Source: an uncultured SAR86 cluster bacterium (lineage in GTDB: Bacteria; Pseudomonadota; Gammaproteobacteria; Magnimaribacterales; D2472). Taken from it: 64,000 nucleotides of DNA. Where the stretch lies: positions 193,463 through 257,462 of the forward strand of contig CACJOM010000001.1 of NCBI GenBank assembly GCA_902595065.1. The letters run 5' to 3'. The first letter of the stretch is position 1, and each line of letters begins with the position of its first letter. The notes below the pieces were generated by a model that made no database searches, was not told the origin of the DNA, and was given only the letters and a program-made list of their open reading frames with translations. Made by a program: the position numbers and the translations under genes. Shown piece by piece: positions 8,347-16,589 of the stretch.

Positions 8347-9207
8347 TTATTTTGATAGCCTTTTTCTATACTTTTCTGATTGCATGTTATTCAATATATC
8401 TACATTTTCCTGAGATAAATATCTAGGAGTGAGCATTTGATCAGACATACTTGAGTGCAAGTACTCTGCAGTAGAAATAGTCTCAACTGATGCTTTAGTT
8501 TTAGCTTTTAGTTGATCTGAGCTCATGTAGATTACTTGATCTGGAAAAAGAAAATTCTTCGGCTTTGCAAAGTTAACTTCATTTAAGATATTAAAATCCT
8601 TTAAATTATGGAGCGTTTTAACTTTGCTATTACATTCATTATGAATTTCAAGACACCTTCTAGATGTTCTTGAAGAGACAATCACTCCATGGCTCTCTAA
8701 AAAAATTAATCCCTCAAACGGATCTTCTCTCCCCTTGAGTGATTTTTTGATTGCTAGAGTAAGATCTTTTCCAGGTGTGCAGTAATCGACCCATATAGAT
8801 TCAGGAAAGTACTCTAGCATTAAATCTTTTCCTTCTTTTGCACAAAGCAAGACGTTTAAGAAAACAGAATGTGAATGGATAACATACTTTCCAAGCAAAG
8901 CATGAAAGCCTGTCTCAATAGAAGGTTTTGCATTGTTCTTGATTGCAAAACTAGCTATTGACTTTGAATACCTGTCCTCTGAAGAATCTGGAGAACAATG
9001 ATATTTATTTACTTTCTGATAATTAACTATAGAAAATCCTTGCTCAATACTCATATCTTTTAAAGAAATTCCCGATGCTTTTATAGCCATTTTCTCTGCG
9101 TCAAGCTTAACTGATGTATTTCCACCACCGCCCTGAACATATGCGATTTTATCGCCAATTTCATGAGACATTCTAATTAAATTGTCTAATTTAATATCTT
9201 CTTGCAT
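8347..9207 (-). CDS. Class II aldolase/adducin-family protein
   Basis: Zn-dependent class II aldolase fold (FucA, AraD epimerase, MtnB). YVQGGGGNTSVKL is the family glycine loop, the first metal-site acid lies in ETGFHAL, the HxH pair in VIHSHSVF and the third His in FLESHGVIV. All catalytic metal ligands therefore look intact. At 286 residues it is longer than FucA or AraD (about 215-230), with an extra C-terminal region of about 60 residues. It overlaps the fused kinase gene by 17 bp and abuts the GDPD-like gene. These enzymes act on short phosphorylated ketoses or aldehydes, which fits a sugar kinase directly upstream. The particular substrate is unknown. Confidence 0.8.
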   Translation of the reverse strand: MQEDIKLDNLIRMSHEIGDKIAYVQGGGGNTSVKLDAEKMAIKASGISLKDMSIEQGFSIVNYQKVNKYHCSPDSSEDRYSKSIASFAIKNNAKPSIETGFHALLGKYVIHSHSVFLNVLLCAKEGKDLMLEYFPESIWVDYCTPGKDLTLAIKKSLKGREDPFEGLIFLESHGVIVSSRTSRRCLEIHNECNSKVKTLHNLKDFNILNEVNFAKPKNFLFPDQVIYMSSDQLKAKTKASVETISTAEYLHSSMSDQMLTPRYLSQENVDILNNMQSEKYRKRLSK

Positions 9208-11284
9208 ATTCTGCTTCTTTAAAAATGATATAAGTGATTATAAAAATAATTGTGCCAAATGCATTTGAAGGCCAAATAGGCTTAGATATTCCAAGTTCTT
9301 GTAAATCCTCTATAAATTCATATGCAAGCATTTCTAATTCTAGTGCAGTAATTGTTCCTTTAACAATTATTGACTGCTTGCTATTGCTTATAAATTCGTG
9401 TTTTAAATTCAATCCTGGAACTCTTGAAAATATCTCAATAATAGCATCTACAGCAAATGAATTAGCCAGAATAATTTGATAATTTAAATCCTCAGGTTGC
9501 TGAGCATTGAATTCTTCTTCTATAAATGGCTCTATGATTATATCTGCAAACTTTAATTGACTTTGAATATAACTTTTTGAATCTTGCATTCTATAGTCAA
9601 TTTGCTCTTTTACCTCTTTCTCTGATTTTCCTCTATGTTTGGTATCCCTTAGAATTTTCCAAGATGACCTAAGATCTGATTTAGGGTTTAGAAAAATTTT
9701 TAAATCAAATAAATCTCTTTGACGCTCTAAGAAAAATGGATGAAGTCCTTCGTATATCAGAAAGTTAGCAGCAGTCACTGCTGAAGGTTTATCAAATTTT
9801 CCGGTGTCATGGTTATATTTTTGTCTATAAATAACTTTCCCATTCAATAAATCCTGAAGGATTTGAGGCTCATGATGAAGCATGTTAGCTTTTGGATCTA
9901 GATGCGTATGCAATGACCAATTGTCGCTGTTTCTCTCCCATCGATGCAGATCGTCCCCATGAAGTTGAGATGATTTGTTATAACCAAAAACTTCCACCAA
10001 TGAATCGGATAAAAGAGTCTTACCAGATCCAGAGTCGCCTCCTACTCCAATTAAAAATGGAATAGAGGTGATCTTATGTTGTGAATACTGATTCAGTCCA
10101 TAGATATAAATCCAATAGCAATTAAAAATAAGTAATGATTGCAAGAATGTAAAAGATAAATTGATTAAAAGGTTCCTATCTATAGATAAATGTTGTTGAA
10201 AATAATCAATAAATGGAATTGAAACACTTAGAAAATTGCCTTTGTATATAATGAAATTTACATTTTTGTCTAATAAAAAATAAAGTAGGAATGCTATTTG
10301 AAGGAGTAAAACCATCATGAGTTCTTTTGAAGAAGATTTTGCAAAGAAGTAAAAGAGAAATGGAAGTAACCAGTAATACCATCCAGGACTTGGATGAGTA
10401 AAGATTAGGAATATCGCAAAAGAAAAACCCAAAAACATAACAAATATATCTTTATTTAATGTATTTAAGGATAGACCCTTTAGTAAAATGCCTAGATAAG
10501 CTATGGGTAAAAGGTACAAAGTTGAAGGTCCAAAATCAATTGCACCCAGAAAAACCTTTGATTGCTGTTGATTGTTAAAGACCATAGAAAAAAAATATTC
10601 ATCAAAAATAAAATTTGCATTTATTAAAAAGAAAGATGCTATGAATATTAAAAAATATTTACAGATTGTTAAAATCGGTAACCTTTGAGAAAAGAAGAAG
10701 ATTAATAACAAGGGAATAATAACTGCAATCACTGTTTTTGCAGCCATTGAGCAAGCTAAAAAGATTGCAGATAAACCAAGTGAATTACGTAATAAAAAAT
10801 AAAAACTTATTAGCAAAAATGCAATCGGGATAGCATCAAGTTGGCCATTGATGTATGAAATATATATCAAAACAGGGGAAAACCAATAAAGGAGAATCAA
10901 GCTTAAAACATTTTTATGATTCAACCATGACTTTAGAACATAAAATATAGCAATATCAGCAAATAATACAGGGAGTTTCAAGAGGAGAATTGAAAACTGC
11001 ACACTTGATGAAATCCAGGCAAACAATATTTTAGGTATTGTCAAAACATATAACATAAGAGCTGGGTAAGGAAATGTTTCAACTGGCTGAGAAGCAAAAT
11101 ACTTATAAGGATTACTAAAATCAGAATTTATAAAATAATCTATAAAAGGTAGAAAATAATCATTGGTATATATGCTAGAAAAAGAAATTATCGCAATTAA
11201 TTTAAGAAAGATGCCTCCAAAAAATAGAATGGAACAGATCCTTGATTCAAGACTAAGCTTTGAAATAAATTGCCCTAATGCCAT
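9191..11284 (-). CDS. Fusion of a GT-C-like membrane glycosyltransferase and a phosphoribulokinase-like kinase
   Basis: A 697-residue two-part protein. Residues 1 to about 400 have about ten transmembrane helices with features of polyprenyl-linked mannosyltransferases (YINGQLDAIPIAFLL is like the GQ.DA..... motif). Residues about 410-595 form a P-loop kinase: Walker A GVGGDSGSGKT (about 410-420), HGDDLHRWER, LDPKANML, YNHDTGKFDKP, IYEGLHPFF (about 508-516) and WKILRDTKHRG. These match phosphoribulokinase closely, more so than uridine kinase. About 100 residues follow that I do not recognise. The chosen ATG has AAAGGAG nine bases upstream and overlaps the HAD gene by 32 bp. No RuBisCO is in the window, so a Calvin-cycle role is unlikely. 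The kinase probably makes a phosphorylated precursor for the adjacent aldolase and nucleotidyltransferases. Confidence 0.7.
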   Translation of the reverse strand: MALGQFISKLSLESRICSILFFGGIFLKLIAIISFSSIYTNDYFLPFIDYFINSDFSNPYKYFASQPVETFPYPALMLYVLTIPKILFAWISSSVQFSILLLKLPVLFADIAIFYVLKSWLNHKNVLSLILLYWFSPVLIYISYINGQLDAIPIAFLLISFYFLLRNSLGLSAIFLACSMAAKTVIAVIIPLLLIFFFSQRLPILTICKYFLIFIASFFLINANFIFDEYFFSMVFNNQQQSKVFLGAIDFGPSTLYLLPIAYLGILLKGLSLNTLNKDIFVMFLGFSFAIFLIFTHPSPGWYYWLLPFLFYFFAKSSSKELMMVLLLQIAFLLYFLLDKNVNFIIYKGNFLSVSIPFIDYFQQHLSIDRNLLINLSFTFLQSLLIFNCYWIYIYGLNQYSQHKITSIPFLIGVGGDSGSGKTLLSDSLVEVFGYNKSSQLHGDDLHRWERNSDNWSLHTHLDPKANMLHHEPQILQDLLNGKVIYRQKYNHDTGKFDKPSAVTAANFLIYEGLHPFFLERQRDLFDLKIFLNPKSDLRSSWKILRDTKHRGKSEKEVKEQIDYRMQDSKSYIQSQLKFADIIIEPFIEEEFNAQQPEDLNYQIILANSFAVDAIIEIFSRVPGLNLKHEFISNSKQSIIVKGTITALELEMLAYEFIEDLQELGISKPIWPSNAFGTIIFIITYIIFKEAEYARRY

Positions 11285-11942
11285 ACGACTCTGCTCCTTT
11301 AATATCCTTGGTGATATTGTCACCTATCATCAATACCTTATCCTTACTTAATTTCATCCTTTGTAAGGCTAAATCAAATATCTTTTTGTTTGGCTTTTCA
11401 GCTCCAGCTTCTTCTGAAGTGACTAAATGATCTATGTAATTAGTTAATTTTAACTTTTTAAGCTTTAAGATTTGAATATGGGCCTGCATATCAGAAACTG
11501 CGCAAGTCGTTAAGTTATTTTTTTTACATTTTTTTATAAAATTTAAAATTTCTTTATTTGGTGAAATTGCATGTATAAATTCTTTCCAATATATCGATTC
11601 AAATTTTAAAGCTAATAAATATGATGAATTAATTTCAAACTTTTCAAAAAGCAAATTAAAGGCAAATAATCTTGATCTACATGAACCTTGAGGACTTAAT
11701 TTTTTTGTAATACTTTCTCTAGCATTGGTATATTCATATGTAAAATCATTGAAATTTAATTTCTTTTTAATTGACGGATCTAGGGATTTGTAACAGCCAT
11801 TCAAAGCTGCCTTATGTGAAATACTATAATTATATAAGGTATCATCTATATCGATCATCAGCCCATTTAGTAAAGATAAGTCTATTTCTGAAAGCAAAGA
11901 ACTTGTCTTATTTGGCATATTTCCTGAAGGCTTAATTTTCAT
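11253..11942 (-). CDS. HAD-superfamily phosphatase
   Basis: HAD-type hydrolase with all four motifs: IDIDDTLYNY (nucleophile and acid Asp), CAVSDMQAHI (motif II Ser), AGAEKPNKKIF (Lys) and MIGDNITKDIKGA (metal Asp). A helical cap sits between motifs I and II, as in subfamily I enzymes such as YjjG. The start at ATG 11942 overlaps ugd by 11 bp; a second ATG at 11918 with AGGA close by is an alternative and would leave motif I intact. The length of 229 residues is normal. Within the cassette it likely dephosphorylates a sugar or polyol phosphate. The exact substrate cannot be predicted from the motifs. Confidence 0.8.
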   Translation of the reverse strand: MKIKPSGNMPNKTSSLLSEIDLSLLNGLMIDIDDTLYNYSISHKAALNGCYKSLDPSIKKKLNFNDFTYEYTNARESITKKLSPQGSCRSRLFAFNLLFEKFEINSSYLLALKFESIYWKEFIHAISPNKEILNFIKKCKKNNLTTCAVSDMQAHIQILKLKKLKLTNYIDHLVTSEEAGAEKPNKKIFDLALQRMKLSKDKVLMIGDNITKDIKGAESYGIRAIYFKA

Positions 11943-13110
11943 CAAACAAATCTCGTGTAAAAATTTTATGCTGAATATCATTAAGATCATCAGAATTTCT
12001 ATTTGCAACTACGAGATCACAATCATTTTTAAAACTTGAAAGATTGCTACAAACCTCAATTCCCATATATATTTTTTTGGATAACGTAGGCTCAAAAATT
12101 TTCATTTTTATCTTTTTTTGACTTAAAACATCAATTATTTCATTAATAGCTGAAAACCTAAAATTATCAGAATCCTTTTTCATAGTTAAACGAAAAATTC
12201 CAACACATGTAGGATTTTTTTTTAAAATCTCCTCCGCAATGAAAGCCTTTCTAGTATTATTAGCCTCAACAACTGCTTGAATTAAATTTTGTGGAATATC
12301 TTCGTAATTTGCTAACAACTGTTTGGTATCTTTTGGCAGGCAATACCCACCGTAACCAAAAGAGGGATTATTATAAAAATTACCTATCCTCTCATCAAGA
12401 CATATCCCGTTAATTATGTTCTCAGCATTCATATTTTTTATAATAGTAAAACTATCTATTTCATTAAAATATGCAACTCGCATTGCTAAATATGTATTAG
12501 AAAATAACTTTACTGCCTCTGCTTCTGATGAACCCATAAATAATACTGGAGCGTTTTGTTTTGAAGTTGCATCTAAAAGCAAATCTGCAAAAACTTTTGC
12601 CTGCTCACTAAAACACCCTACAATAATTCTTGATGGATTAAGGTTATCATTAAGAGCAGATCCTTCTCTTAAAAACTCTGGTGAGAAAAAGATAATTTGA
12701 TCTGGGTATTGTTCTTTAATCTTAGCCGTAAATCCAATTGGTACTGTTGATTTTATAGCAATCGAGCATTTTGGATTAATTTGAACAGTAGACTTTATAA
12801 TATCCTCAACGCTTTTTGTATCAAAAGAATTAGAAGAAGGGTCATAATTAGTTGGCGTGGCAATAATTACATAATCTGCATGAGACAATGACTCTTTCTG
12901 ATCTATTGTTGCAGTCATCTCTATTTTTTTTGATAAAAGAAATTCATTGATTCCTGTATCCTCAATAGCTGATTTATTAGAATTTATTCTTCGTACTTTG
13001 TCATGGTCTATGTCTAAGACTCTTACAATATTTTTTTCCGCTAGAATTGCTGCCAACGTAAATCCAACATAGCCTGCGCCTGCTACCGTAATATTAAGCT
13101 GTGATGTCAA
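11932..13110 (-). CDS. ugd: UDP-glucose 6-dehydrogenase
   Basis: Oxidises UDP-glucose to UDP-glucuronate with two NAD+. The match to E. coli Ugd runs over the whole 392 residues: GAGYVGFTLAAILA (NAD-binding), VIIATPTNYDP, IKSTVPIGFT, FSPEFLREGSAL, NTYLAMRVAYFNE, the catalytic Cys in GYGGYCLPKDTKQLL, and the C-terminal FTRDLF. The start is a TTG that overlaps the upstream stop as TTGA and is preceded by GGAAG six bases away; no ATG is available nearby. It supplies UDP-GlcA, either as polymer sugar or as precursor for this cassette. It is distinct from the WbpO-type dehydrogenase at the other end of the locus. Confidence 0.93.
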   Translation of the reverse strand: MTSQLNITVAGAGYVGFTLAAILAEKNIVRVLDIDHDKVRRINSNKSAIEDTGINEFLLSKKIEMTATIDQKESLSHADYVIIATPTNYDPSSNSFDTKSVEDIIKSTVQINPKCSIAIKSTVPIGFTAKIKEQYPDQIIFFSPEFLREGSALNDNLNPSRIIVGCFSEQAKVFADLLLDATSKQNAPVLFMGSSEAEAVKLFSNTYLAMRVAYFNEIDSFTIIKNMNAENIINGICLDERIGNFYNNPSFGYGGYCLPKDTKQLLANYEDIPQNLIQAVVEANNTRKAFIAEEILKKNPTCVGIFRLTMKKDSDNFRFSAINEIIDVLSQKKIKMKIFEPTLSKKIYMGIEVCSNLSSFKNDCDLVVANRNSDDLNDIQHKIFTRDLFDEN

Positions 13111-13916
13111 CTATTTCTTCCGTAATGATCTTCAAATCTGGTAATGTCTGATTCCTCTAAAATAGCCCCACATTGCACTTCAATTACTTCAAGCTCTTCA
13201 GAACATTCATTACTGAGTCGATGAATAGATTGAAGAGGAATATTTGCGTATTCACCTGTTTTAACGATTTTCTTATGACCATCAATCTCAACGGTTGCAT
13301 TACCTTTACCTACAACCCAATGCTCTGATCTAAATTCATGTTTTTGTAAACTAAGAATGCCTCCTGGCTTTACCCTTAAGATTTTTACTTTGTACCCTTC
13401 TTCACTTAAAAAACATGAATGAGAACCCCATGGAGCATCAATGGTAACTAGATCAATTTCATTTAAGCTAGAAAAACTCTTAAGATATTTAGCGATAAAT
13501 TCTGATATAAGCCAAGAGCTACTATTAGCTTTATTATGCCCCCCTACTCCAAAGACAAAATTCACAGATTCATTATTTAAAAATTTAGTAATTTCAGGAA
13601 TATTATCTTTTTTTCTGTCACCGCCATTTGCAAAAATTACTGATTCGGAAATTTTTAAGCATTTTTGGATTGCATCTATAGCAGAATCATCCGAGTCATC
13701 AAATGATATGACTTCGTTTACATCTTCTAAGTTAGTGATTACTGAAGATCGTTCTTGAAATGGAAGGAAATAATAATTTTTCTTTCTGACCAACCATTCA
13801 TCTGAATTTAAACCAACCACAAGGTAGTCTGCAAGCTTTTTTGCAGCTTTAATATATTTGATATGGCCACTGTGAAGTGGATCGAAGCCACCTGTTATTA
13901 ATACTAAAGATTTCAT
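13107..13916 (-). CDS. Cytidylyltransferase-cupin fusion protein
   Basis: Residues 1-135 are a nucleotidyltransferase of the TagD/RfaE-C/cytidylyltransferase group: GGFDPLHSGHIKYIKAA contains the HxGH signature, and VGLNSDEWLVRKK matches the substrate loop. Residues about 155-265 are a cupin like the C-terminal domain of type II mannose-6-phosphate isomerases (ManC): PWGSHSCF, VKPGGILSLQKHEFRSEHW with metal-binding His and Glu residues, then VVGKGNATVEIDG and SIHRLSN. The two domains normally occur in separate proteins, so a bifunctional isomerase/nucleotidyltransferase is plausible. It heads the coupled cassette (TTGA overlap with ugd), with an 89-bp spacer upstream. That spacer holds AACCATTGGTT, a short perfect palindrome, but no convincing promoter. 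Confidence 0.72.
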   Translation of the reverse strand: MKSLVLITGGFDPLHSGHIKYIKAAKKLADYLVVGLNSDEWLVRKKNYYFLPFQERSSVITNLEDVNEVISFDDSDDSAIDAIQKCLKISESVIFANGGDRKKDNIPEITKFLNNESVNFVFGVGGHNKANSSSWLISEFIAKYLKSFSSLNEIDLVTIDAPWGSHSCFLSEEGYKVKILRVKPGGILSLQKHEFRSEHWVVGKGNATVEIDGHKKIVKTGEYANIPLQSIHRLSNECSEELEVIEVQCGAILEESDITRFEDHYGRNS

Positions 13917-14005
13917 TAAAGATTTTTATAAACCAATGGTTATAATTTTAACAGATTTTAGATTGTATTTATAAAAGGATAATAGAGACAAAGATAAGTG
14001 AAAAT

Positions 14006-14755
14006 TTAAATATTTTTCTTGTCTGCAGACAGTTTATTAATATACTTGATTGTTCTCTTGATAAGTTGTTTTCTATTTTTCCAGCTTCCTCCTCCACCCT
14101 TTGCAATGCCTGCTTTTCTTTTGTTAAAAGACACTGGAAATTCTAGTATTGGAATATTATTGATTTTTCCTTGACGTAAAAGATATAAATCTAAAGAAAA
14201 ATCATCAGGAGCCTCATTGCGTAGAAATTTTTCATAAAAATTTCTTGAAAATACTTTTGGCTGTGCATTAATATCATTTAATGAGACTTTTAATTTAAAA
14301 AAAACAAAAATCTGCATTGCAAATGTAAAAAAAGTTGGGATAAGTGATCGATTTCCTCTATTACCCTTAACTATAACCTCATCATTAACGTTTATAATTA
14401 AATTATACGCCTCCTTCAGATCATTAATATCAGTTTGCAGATCTGCATGAGTCCAGCACATAAAATCAAATTGAGCAGCATTGAGTCCCGCTACTATATC
14501 ATGCCCATATCCTACTTTTTTATTCATTTTAATTAAGGATATTTTAATTTTGTGATTACTTTGAATTAATTTATCAATTCTATTTGGGGAGTCATCTGAT
14601 GAATTTCCATCAACCAAAATAAATTCATATGGAAAGTGAATATCTTCAGAAAATTTTTTAATTTTCTGAAATAGTCCTGTTATATTATCCTCTTCATTAA
14701 AAATGGGTATAACAATTGATAGGCCTGATTGTGAATTATTCACATTAATACTCAT
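14006..14755 (-). CDS. GT2 glycosyltransferase, dolichyl-phosphate-mannose-synthase-like
   Basis: Inverting GT-A glycosyltransferase, 249 residues, of the DPM1/GtrB-like branch. SIVIPIFNEEDNI is the N-terminal nucleotide-binding strand, FILVDGNSSDDSP the first acidic pair, and CWTHADLQTD the DxD-like metal site. There are no C-terminal transmembrane helices, so it resembles single-domain DPM1 rather than GtrB. Such enzymes charge polyprenyl phosphate with one sugar, which would suit the GtrA-like flippase and the two GT-C-like membrane proteins in the locus. It ends 89 bp before the cytidylyltransferase-cupin gene and starts 2 bp after the upstream stop. Confidence 0.75.
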   Translation of the reverse strand: MSINVNNSQSGLSIVIPIFNEEDNITGLFQKIKKFSEDIHFPYEFILVDGNSSDDSPNRIDKLIQSNHKIKISLIKMNKKVGYGHDIVAGLNAAQFDFMCWTHADLQTDINDLKEAYNLIINVNDEVIVKGNRGNRSLIPTFFTFAMQIFVFFKLKVSLNDINAQPKVFSRNFYEKFLRNEAPDDFSLDLYLLRQGKINNIPILEFPVSFNKRKAGIAKGGGGSWKNRKQLIKRTIKYINKLSADKKNI

Positions 14756-14757
14756 GC

Positions 14758-15675
14758 CTAATTCAAGTTGCTGAAAAATTTAGATATTTTTTTAAATAAT
14801 CTCTTAACATAAGATGGTCTCTCGAATACCATTGAATCATACTCCAAGTCAGGTACGACAAATGTATTCTCTTTCATAGGCATCTCAATTTCAAAATTAA
14901 TAACGTTTGCCTCATCCTCTCCGATGGTATGAGTAGCATCTTCTCCAAAACCAATATTTTGTATTTGACTTATTGAGGGAATGCAAGTCAGTCCATTATT
15001 TTTGTGACGAGCATATCCCCATTGAAGAGCCCAGCTATCAAGTAAATTTTGTCTCAATCCAGTATAAATCATATCTTGCTTTAATTTTCCAAGCTCAACA
15101 CCAAGAGAGTTTGTAAAACCATCTTGATAAATAAATTCATCTAAGTCATTTGCATCAACATCATAAAATTTCCATGCCCTTCTCCAGCTTGCCCAACCCC
15201 AGATACCGCCTAAATTCGAAAAAAAGTAATCCTGCTGATCATGTTTCCATTTTTGCTGCTTGTTGTAACCACTTATTAGAAATACTCTCTCATCATCTTT
15301 GTAGTGTCTAAGAAGTTGCTCGCAATATGGAAAGAAAGATTGAGAGGGCAGACAGTCATCTTCCAAAACAATTCCCATTTCTTCATTGTCAAAAAACCAA
15401 TTAATTGCATTGCTTACAGCTGTCTTACATCCCAAATTTGTATTATTAAACATTGTAAAAATCTCGCATTCCCAATCAATATTTCCAAGAATATAACTTC
15501 TTATTTCCTCAATAATCTCATTTTCTTCAGGCTTATTTTCTCTTGGACCATCAGAAGATATGTATAATTTAGAAACATTGGATTTCTTAATCTCGGCGAA
15601 AACTTTTTTTGCTGTATTAAGTCGATTGAATGTCAAAAACAATACAGGTATCTCAAATTGACTACCTTTAGACAT
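14758..15675 (-). CDS. GT2-like glycosyltransferase (GNT-I/HlpA-like)
   Basis: A 305-residue GT-A enzyme. PVLFLTFNRLNTA is the nucleotide-binding start, LYISSDGPRE follows strand 2, and GIVLEDDCLPS is the DxD equivalent (EDD). The WGWASWRRAWKFYD segment is typical of the family often labelled nucleotide-diphospho-sugar or HlpA-like transferases. It is cytoplasmic with no membrane segment. Donor and acceptor are unknown. It directly precedes the DPM1-like gene and may be co-transcribed with it. Confidence 0.72.
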   Translation of the reverse strand: MSKGSQFEIPVLFLTFNRLNTAKKVFAEIKKSNVSKLYISSDGPRENKPEENEIIEEIRSYILGNIDWECEIFTMFNNTNLGCKTAVSNAINWFFDNEEMGIVLEDDCLPSQSFFPYCEQLLRHYKDDERVFLISGYNKQQKWKHDQQDYFFSNLGGIWGWASWRRAWKFYDVDANDLDEFIYQDGFTNSLGVELGKLKQDMIYTGLRQNLLDSWALQWGYARHKNNGLTCIPSISQIQNIGFGEDATHTIGEDEANVINFEIEMPMKENTFVVPDLEYDSMVFERPSYVKRLFKKISKFFSNLN

Positions 15676-15717
15676 GTGCGAAAATTATTGTATACATTGT
15701 ATGATTTTAACTTAGTT

Positions 15718-16515
15718 TTAATTTCTGCTAATTTTTTTTACAATTCTATTAGGCAACAAAACTTTTAAAAAATGCTTTGATAAAAACCACAGAGTAATAA
15801 ATATCATTTGCAGTTTAGGGATTTTGTGCTTAATGCCAATTTTATAATTTTCAAGATATATCTTAAAAGACCCACTTATTCCTCCAAGCCTGAATGCCCC
15901 AATAGGCTCCTCCCAATATACAAAATTACTAGTGTTTTTTGAAAGTCGAAGCAAAAAGTCATAGTCTGAACTGATTCTGAATTTTAAATCATAACCTCCT
16001 AATTCATCAAAAATTATTTTTTTTACAAAAACAGACAAATGTGGAGCTGGCATGCCCATATACTTGCCCTCTTGATAGGAAAAATTTTGTATAGGATATT
16101 TAATTTTAAGATCTATATTATCTTGGCCTCTAATAACTGCAGGAGCAATAAAATAATCAAAATTTTCTTTGAGAGATTTGCTATAGACATCGTTTAATGT
16201 CCCACTAAAATAAATATCACTAGCATTTAAAAAGCATAAATATTTTCCATTAGCTATTGATGCTCCTTTATTCATAGCATGATATATACCATCATCTTTC
16301 TCACTGATAATATAGTCAATTCTAGATTTATATTCATTTATAATTTCAAGGGTGCTATCTGAGGATTTACCATCAACAACTATATACTCAATATAAGAAT
16401 CTTTTTGAGATACTACACTGTTAATTGTTTCCTCAATGTATTCTTCGCCATTAAACACAACAGTGATGACTGAAATGATGGGTTTATGTAATTTATTTAA
16501 GTCTTGATCATTCAT
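15718..16515 (-). CDS. GT2 family glycosyltransferase
   Basis: A 265-residue WcaA/SpsA-type transferase: ISVITVVFNGEEYIEETINS at the N-terminus, YIVVDGKSSDSTL, then EKDDGIYHAMNKG and LCFLNASDIYFSG as the metal and donor site. The last three motifs together mark the subgroup common in O-antigen and capsule clusters. The C-terminal 50 residues are hydrophobic and basic (WFLSKHFLKVLLPNR), suggesting membrane association. A 42-bp gap separates it from the GT2 gene downstream. Specificity unknown. Confidence 0.78.
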   Translation of the reverse strand: MNDQDLNKLHKPIISVITVVFNGEEYIEETINSVVSQKDSYIEYIVVDGKSSDSTLEIINEYKSRIDYIISEKDDGIYHAMNKGASIANGKYLCFLNASDIYFSGTLNDVYSKSLKENFDYFIAPAVIRGQDNIDLKIKYPIQNFSYQEGKYMGMPAPHLSVFVKKIIFDELGGYDLKFRISSDYDFLLRLSKNTSNFVYWEEPIGAFRLGGISGSFKIYLENYKIGIKHKIPKLQMIFITLWFLSKHFLKVLLPNRIVKKISRN

Positions 16516-16589
16516 TTGCTAATTAAGATTTTCTTAAACTAATACAAAATATATCTTTTTTTATAAAGATTTATTTGTATAAAACATCC

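Noticed and set aside
9191..11284. The PRK-like domain as evidence of carbon fixation
   Set aside because: No RuBisCO or other Calvin-cycle gene is present, the domain is fused to a membrane transferase, and the neighbours are polysaccharide genes.
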